64,000 nt of DNA from positions 558,001-622,000 of the forward strand of contig CAWAUB010000007.1 of NCBI GenBank assembly GCA_963785155.1, read 5' to 3'. Under the pieces are notes generated by a model, which did no database searches, was not told the DNA's origin, and saw only the letters and a program-made list of their open reading frames with translations. The stretch is from DASUSH01 sp963785155 (GTDB lineage Bacteria; Actinomycetota; Thermoleophilia; Solirubrobacterales; 70-9). Position numbers and translations under genes: made by a program. This document shows positions 57,155 to 64,000 of this stretch, in pieces. Each line of letters begins with the position of its first letter. Within the stretch, counting starts at the first letter, position 1.

Positions 57155-57628
57155 ATGAGAAACGCAAGGAAGCTAAGCGTCGCCGTGGCGGCCGTCACGC
57201 TTGCGATGGGCGTGGCCGCCTGTGGCTCGGACGACGAGGAAACGACGTCAGCCTCGGAGGAGACGACCAGCGAGGCGGCATCGGCCGAAACCGTCACCGT
57301 CACCACCGGCGACACCCCCGACGGCTACTCCTGGGAGGTCGAGCCGACGCCGACCACCGAGACGAAGACCATCGAGTACGTCAACAACAGCGAAACGGAG
57401 CACGCGCTTGTCTTCGCCAGGATCAACGAGGGCTTTACTCTCGAAGAGGCCTATGAACTCGAGGGCGAGAAGGGTTCCGCGGAGGACGTGGCCGGAGGCG
57501 GCGCCAAGCCAGGGGAGACCTCCACGATCGAGGTGAAGGGCGAGATCGAGCCCGGCAACTTCGCCATGCTCTGCCCGATTCCCGGGCACTACCAGCAGGG
57601 TCAGCTCGAGGAGTTCGAGATTCAGTAG
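57155..57628 (+). CDS. Cupredoxin-like lipoprotein
   Basis: A 157-residue lipoprotein. The lipobox is VAAC near residue 23, followed by a Ser/Thr/Glu linker. A single beta-sandwich domain has NNSETEHALVF and the end LCPIPGHYQQGQLEEF. The His together with C-x4-H-x4-Q fits a type-1 copper site with Gln in place of the axial Met. It would act outside the membrane in electron transfer or copper binding. Copper binding is inferred from motif spacing only. Confidence 0.75.
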   Translation: MRNARKLSVAVAAVTLAMGVAACGSDDEETTSASEETTSEAASAETVTVTTGDTPDGYSWEVEPTPTTETKTIEYVNNSETEHALVFARINEGFTLEEAYELEGEKGSAEDVAGGGAKPGETSTIEVKGEIEPGNFAMLCPIPGHYQQGQLEEFEIQ

Positions 57629-57636
57629 AACCGCGA

Positions 57637-57669
57637 GATGGGGGACGGAGCGGCGCTCCGTCCCCCATC
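57637..57669. terminator. Strong 15-bp hairpin after the lipoprotein gene
   Basis: GATGGGGGACGGAGC and its exact reverse complement are separated by three bases. No T-run follows on either side. Standing between a plus-strand and a minus-strand gene end, it may serve both directions. Confidence 0.6.
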
Positions 57670-57809
57670 CCTTCGGTCTCAGGCCACGGCCTCCATGTTC
57701 TTGGTCACGACTCGGCGCTGGAGCTGGAGGGGACGCTCGAGGCCATCGCGGCGGAGCTCTCCGCCAATCAGTTCGCCTCGGTGATCGAGGCGTTCTTCAG
57801 GGTCTCCAG
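57670..57809. other. Gap between convergent genes; no supported gene
   Basis: On the plus strand a 30-codon segment without a start (ALELEGTLEAIAAELSANQF, ending VSS then stop) looks like an amphipathic C-terminus and may be a remnant. Nothing else is supported. Confidence 0.3.
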
Positions 57810-58325
57810 CTAGGCGAGGCCCTCGGCCTCGTACTCGCGCAGGAAGCCCTCGAAGAGCCGGCGGTGGCCCTCCTCGTCGTGGAGGATCGCGATGACCATG
57901 TCCTGCGTCACGAAGTCGACGCCGTCGGTCACCTCGATGATCTTGTTGTAGTGATTGATCGCCCCGGCCTCGGCCTCGATCACCCCGCGGACCACGCTGA
58001 CGACGTCTGTCTGCTCCGACGGAGGCTGGAGATAGGACTGCTCGGCCTCGAACTCGAGTGAGCCCGGGACCACGCCCCAAAGCTCCTTGATCCGGTCGGC
58101 GAACTGCTTCGCGTGCCCGAGCTCCTCCTGGACGTCTGTCGCGAGCGACTCCTTGATCTCCTGAGCGCGGACGCCGTCGGGATTGACGGAGTTGGCGATG
58201 TAGCTCATCACCGTCTCGATCTCCATCCAGTAAGCCTTCTTCAGCAGCTCGACGATCTCCTCGCGCTTCTCGCGGTTCTCGTCGGAGAGGATCCCGCGTG
58301 TATCTCGGCCTGTAGTCGTATTCAT
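57810..58325 (-). CDS. Ferritin-like (bacterioferritin family) protein
   Basis: A 171-residue four-helix protein. The diiron ligands appear as Glu in EIETVMSY, ExxH in EELGHAK, Glu in EAEAGAINHY, and ExxH in DEEGHRR. It may store iron or remove peroxide. Its ATG overlaps the histidine kinase stop by 4 bases, so it is translated with the two-component genes. Confidence 0.85.
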   Translation of the reverse strand: MNTTTGRDTRGILSDENREKREEIVELLKKAYWMEIETVMSYIANSVNPDGVRAQEIKESLATDVQEELGHAKQFADRIKELWGVVPGSLEFEAEQSYLQPPSEQTDVVSVVRGVIEAEAGAINHYNKIIEVTDGVDFVTQDMVIAILHDEEGHRRLFEGFLREYEAEGLA

Positions 58326-59782
58326 GCCTGGGTTTCTACCCGACCGGGTGTCCCGGCCAAACTCCCGGCGGCCGGCAGCGAGACCTCGAACAGCGCGCCG
58401 CCGGTGTCCGAGCGGCCCGCCGAGACCTCCCCGCCGTGCGATGTGGCGACGGCGCGCACGATCGCCAGGCCGAGGCCCGTGCCCCCGCCGGGGGACCGGT
58501 CGGCCGGCCCTGAGCCGCGTACGAAGCGCTCGAAGACCTGCGATTCGAGCCCCTCGGGCAACCCGGGGCCGTTGTCGGCGACCGCGATCCGAGCCCGGTC
58601 GCCGTCGCGCTCGGCCCTGACGACGATTCGGCTTCCCTCTGGCGTGTAGCGCACGGCGTTGTCGAGCAGGTTGGAGACGAGCCGGTGCAGCTCGTCGGGG
58701 TTCCCCTGCATGTCAACTCGATCCTCCGCCTCGAGCACGATCTCCCGATCGCCGGCGATCGGGCGCACCTCCTCGATCGCCGCGGCGGTCAGCTCTGCGA
58801 GGTCGCAGTCGCGCCGGGGAGCCGTGCGCCCGGCATCGGCGCGGGCGAGCAGGAGCAGGTCGGAGACGAGGCGGCTCATGCGCTTAGAGGAGCTGAGCGC
58901 CGAGCCGATCGCGGCAGAATCGTCCTCGTCCGCCACGCGGTCGCGCGCGAGTGAGGCCTCGAGCAGCTCGAGGTTGGCCAGCACGCTGGTCAGCGGCGTG
59001 CGGAGCTCGTGCGACGCGTCGGCGACGAAGTCGCGCTGAGCCTGCATCATCTGCTCCCGCTCGGTTCGCGCGGCGTCGAGGCCCTCGAGCATCTCCTCCA
59101 GGGTGCGGGCGAGCTCGGCCACCTCGTCGCCCGTGTCGGGCTGGGGCATCCGCTTGGAGGGGTCGCGGGTCGCGGCGATCTCACGCGCGGTCGCGGTCAG
59201 GTCGGAGATCGGGCGCATCGCGCGGCCCGCGACGATGAAGCCGGCGAGGGCAGCAAGGGCCGTCCCGGCCAGGACACCCGCCATCAGAAAGAGCCAGAGC
59301 CGCGAGATCGTCTGATCGAGCTCCTCGTGGTCGCGCGCGTACTGGACGAAGCGCTGCGGCACCCCGATCGAGTTCGTGATCACCGGCGCCGTCGCGACCG
59401 AGAGCGCGCCCATCGTCTGGATGCTCTCCGCCGGGTCGCCCAGTTGCGGGGTACCCGGCGCGGAGATGATCACCTCGCCCTCCGGGCCGAGGATGCGGAC
59501 GACGGCGGCATCGGCCATCGCCATCTTCTCCAGGTCGGTCCGGGTCACCTCGAGGGGCCCGTCCGTCGCCGTCGCGATCTCGATCTCGGTCGCGATCTGG
59601 CTCGCCGCGGTCGTCAGCTCCTCGTCGAAGTCGTCGCGGATCCGGTCCTGCGCGAGGTTGCCGATGACGAGCGCGAAGACGACGAGGATCACCATCGTCA
59701 GCCCCGCGGAGACCGCGGCGAGGCGCCAGCGCAGAGGCCAGCCCCTGGGGTTCCGCGCCAGCCGCTCGGCGCGCTTCAGCAC
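58322..59782 (-). CDS. Membrane sensor histidine kinase
   Basis: A 486-residue protein. One membrane helix near residues 25-45, an extracytoplasmic domain of about 120 residues, and a second helix near 165-190 are followed by HAMP, the H-box DASHELRTPLTSVLANLEL, and an ATPase domain with NLLDNAVRYTPEG, DNGPGLP and GGGTGLGLAIV. GTG 59782 lies 7 bases after the regulator stop. The signal is unknown. The coupled ferritin-like gene suggests an iron or oxidative cue. Confidence 0.92.
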   Translation of the reverse strand: MLKRAERLARNPRGWPLRWRLAAVSAGLTMVILVVFALVIGNLAQDRIRDDFDEELTTAASQIATEIEIATATDGPLEVTRTDLEKMAMADAAVVRILGPEGEVIISAPGTPQLGDPAESIQTMGALSVATAPVITNSIGVPQRFVQYARDHEELDQTISRLWLFLMAGVLAGTALAALAGFIVAGRAMRPISDLTATAREIAATRDPSKRMPQPDTGDEVAELARTLEEMLEGLDAARTEREQMMQAQRDFVADASHELRTPLTSVLANLELLEASLARDRVADEDDSAAIGSALSSSKRMSRLVSDLLLLARADAGRTAPRRDCDLAELTAAAIEEVRPIAGDREIVLEAEDRVDMQGNPDELHRLVSNLLDNAVRYTPEGSRIVVRAERDGDRARIAVADNGPGLPEGLESQVFERFVRGSGPADRSPGGGTGLGLAIVRAVATSHGGEVSAGRSDTGGALFEVSLPAAGSLAGTPGRVETQA

Positions 59783-59789
59783 GGGCGCC

Positions 59790-60479
59790 CTAGACCTTGA
59801 CGACGTAGCCCGCGCCGCGCTTGGTGTGGAGGATGCGGTCCTCGCCGCCCTCCTCGAGCTTGCGCCGCAGGTTGGAGATGAAGACGTCGATGGTGTTCGT
59901 CATCGACATCGGGTCGTATCCCCAGACCTCCTCGAGCAGGCGCTCACGGGAGACGACGAGCTTCTGATTGCGCATCAGGTACTCGAGCAGCTCGAATTCG
60001 CGGTTGGTCAGCTCGATGTCGCGCTCGCCGCGGACCACCTCGCGGGTGTCCGGGTTGAGTCGCAGGTCGCCGACGGCGAGCGACGCCGTGCCGCGCGGCG
60101 GGCGGCGGCGCATGAGCGCCCGTGTGCGGGCGAGCAGCTCGGACAGCTCGAAGGGCTTGACCAGGTAGTCGTCGGCCCCGGAGTCGAGGCCCTCGACACG
60201 ATCTTCGGTCTCCGAGCGCGCGGTCAGGATCAGGATGGGCACGTCGGACTCGGCGCGGATGCGGCGGCAGACCTCGACGCCGTCGAGGCGCGGCAGGCCG
60301 AGATCGAGCACCACAAGGTCAGGCACGAACTCCTCGGATAGATCCAGCGCCTGGACTCCGTCGGCCGCGGTCTTCACCTCGTGGCCTTCCTGACGGAGCG
60401 CTCTGCGCACGACATCGGCGATCGCCTCGTCGTCCTCGACGACGAGAACCCGCCCAGTTGCTGTCGCAGTCGCTTCCAC
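59790..60479 (-). CDS. OmpR/PhoB-type response regulator
   Basis: A 229-residue regulator. The receiver has acidic residues in VVEDDEA, the phospho-acceptor Asp in VVLDLGLPRLDG and Lys in YLVKPF. The winged-helix domain ends DVFISNLRRKLEEGG and GAGYVVKV. GTG 60479 is 6 nt after a minus-strand TACTAT box (60486-60491), with no Shine-Dalgarno site. It probably controls its own operon with kinase and ferritin. Confidence 0.93.
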   Translation of the reverse strand: MEATATATGRVLVVEDDEAIADVVRRALRQEGHEVKTAADGVQALDLSEEFVPDLVVLDLGLPRLDGVEVCRRIRAESDVPILILTARSETEDRVEGLDSGADDYLVKPFELSELLARTRALMRRRPPRGTASLAVGDLRLNPDTREVVRGERDIELTNREFELLEYLMRNQKLVVSRERLLEEVWGYDPMSMTNTIDVFISNLRRKLEEGGEDRILHTKRGAGYVVKV

Positions 60480-60598
60480 GCGTCGATAGTAAGCCTGATC
60501 GGGGTTGCGAGGAGGGATATTTATCGCCGATTTACGCCCTCGACTCAGGCGTGGCCGGGCAGGGGACCGACTCAGCGCGTCGAAGGACGCGAGCGAGC

Positions 60599-63103
<2,505 letters not shown>

Positions 63104-63136
63104 GCGCACCTCCTGCCTCTCTCTTAGTCTGCGCCC

Positions 63137-63979
63137 ATGGCGAGCGAGCCCGGCGGCGACCTGGGGATCGGAAACGCCCTCAAGGAGGGGCGCAGGCGCG
63201 CGGGGCTCGACATCCGCACCGTCGAGGAGCGGACGAAGATCCGCACCCGCTATCTGCGCGCCCTGGAGAGCGAGGAATGGGACGTCCTACCGGGCCACGC
63301 GTACGTCAAGGGCTTCCTGCGCACGTATGCGAACCTCCTCGGCCTTGATGGAGACGCCCTGGTCGACGAGTACCGACGCACGGTCGAAGGCCCGCAGGCG
63401 AGCCCTGTGCCGCTTGGAGAGGGGGTGCTCGAGACCCGGCGGAGGCTTCGAGCTCCTGGGAATTCGGGGGGCGGCCCGAGCCGCCTCTGGATCGTCGGTG
63501 GCCTCGTCCTCCTGATCGTCGGCATCCTGCTGGTGCTTGGCCTAACGGCGGGTGAGGAAGGCGACGACGGCAAGGGAAAGGGGAAGGCTGAGCGTCAGCA
63601 GGGGAAGAAGGGCGACGGAAAAGGGAACAACGGGAAGGGAGGCGGGGGAGACGGTGACAAGCCGAAACCTGCGCCCGTGCCGGAGACCGTCGCGATCCGG
63701 CTGGTCACGAACGCGGACGGCGTCCAGGTCTGCCTGCTTCGTGACGGCGAGGATCAGCCGCTGATCGACGGCCAGGTGCTGAGCGCCGGCAGCGAGGAGA
63801 GCTTCGAGGGGAAGGGGTTCCAGCTTCGCTTCCCGGCGGGCTTCGATCGCAGCCAGGTTGACCTCTCCGTGGCCGGCAAGCCGGCGAAGCTCTCGGAGGA
63901 GTCGGGGCCGGCAGCTTTCGCGATCACCCCGCCACGTGATGTGCGCCTTCTGAATCCGCCGGGGTTCTCATGTCCCTAG
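63137..63979 (+). CDS. RodZ-like cell-shape protein
   Basis: A 280-residue membrane protein. The N-terminal HTH domain (LKEGRRRAGLDIRTVEERTK, YLRALE, YVKGFLRTYA) matches RodZ. One membrane helix near residues 115-137 is followed by a Lys/Gly-rich linker and a DUF4115-like domain. In known bacteria RodZ links MreB to the wall machinery. TAGTCT (63125-63130) lies 6 nt before the ATG, without a Shine-Dalgarno site. Confidence 0.82.
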   Translation: MASEPGGDLGIGNALKEGRRRAGLDIRTVEERTKIRTRYLRALESEEWDVLPGHAYVKGFLRTYANLLGLDGDALVDEYRRTVEGPQASPVPLGEGVLETRRRLRAPGNSGGGPSRLWIVGGLVLLIVGILLVLGLTAGEEGDDGKGKGKAERQQGKKGDGKGNNGKGGGGDGDKPKPAPVPETVAIRLVTNADGVQVCLLRDGEDQPLIDGQVLSAGSEESFEGKGFQLRFPAGFDRSQVDLSVAGKPAKLSEESGPAAFAITPPRDVRLLNPPGFSCP

Positions 63980-64000
63980 TCCGGGCGGGAGTACTCGTCA
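63970..64000 (+). CDS. Start of the next gene, possibly CinA-like
   Basis: ATG 63970 overlaps the RodZ gene end by 10 bases and reads MSLVRAGVLV to the window edge. This resembles the beginning of CinA-family (nicotinamide nucleotide amidohydrolase) proteins, but ten residues cannot settle it. Confidence 0.4.
   Translation, partial: MSLVRAGVLV

Noticed and set aside
57679..58080. 133-codon minus-strand frame beside the ferritin-like gene
   Set aside because: Mostly a shadow of the ferritin-like gene in another frame, with no start signal or family pattern.

Overview
This is a high-GC chromosomal window that reads like an actinobacterium of class Thermoleophilia (Solirubrobacterales type). 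The reasons are an mIHF-gmk-rpoZ-coaBC gene order, a CysO-like sulfur carrier, tandem collagen-like surface proteins with the N-terminal 'GSAFA..NSV' pattern, many GTG/TTG starts, and -10 boxes placed directly before start codons that lack Shine-Dalgarno sites. The lineage is inferred from these features; no database search was made.

Region by region. 1-5.5 kb: a SAM-I riboswitch in front of a divergent threonine synthase, a secreted NHL-type protein, a CysO-like carrier, and a CDP-glucose pair (cytidylyltransferase plus a frameshifted 4,6-dehydratase). 5.5-17.3 kb: secreted adhesin-like proteins and a direct tandem duplication of about 4.6 kb (diguanylate cyclase, DUF7144-like membrane protein, secreted protein, NTF2-like protein and a pentad-repeat protein). 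The internal junction of the duplication carries a 16-bp fragment of the tRNA-Arg gene that closes the second copy. 17.4-19.3 kb: RNase Z facing a haloalkane-dehalogenase-like hydrolase. 19.3-28.8 kb: an eight-gene pyrimidine operon (pyrR, pyrB, pyrC, isochorismatase-like hydrolase, carA, carB, pyrK, pyrD) in which every junction overlaps, preceded by a PyrR-type RNA loop. 28.9-36.2 kb: mihF, gmk, rpoZ, a glyoxalase-like protein, a receptor Ser/Thr kinase, coaBC, a TPR protein, two collagen-like proteins and dtd.

36.2-48.5 kb is the translation and RNA block: rimP-nusA-infB behind a leader with an intrinsic terminator, then a DUF503 protein, rbfA, nrnA, truB, a secreted protein, ribF, rpsO, peroxiredoxin, a DsbA-like protein and pnp. 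48.5-57.6 kb: an M16 peptidase, an RTX-repeat protein, dapB, two tandem amidases, dapA, rnj and a cupredoxin-like lipoprotein. 57.8-60.5 kb, minus strand: response regulator, histidine kinase and ferritin-like protein with coupled ends. 60.6-64 kb: ftsK, a RodZ-like protein and the first codons of a further gene.

Several accessory genes contain single-base frame breaks that separate clearly homologous segments. Core genes are almost free of them. These breaks may be assembly errors or real decay, and each affected entry says so. The points most worth following up are the SAM-controlled ThrC-like enzyme near a CysO-like carrier, the tRNA-scarred tandem duplication, the nusA leader terminator, the pentad-repeat protein, and the CTG/GTC start-codon candidates.
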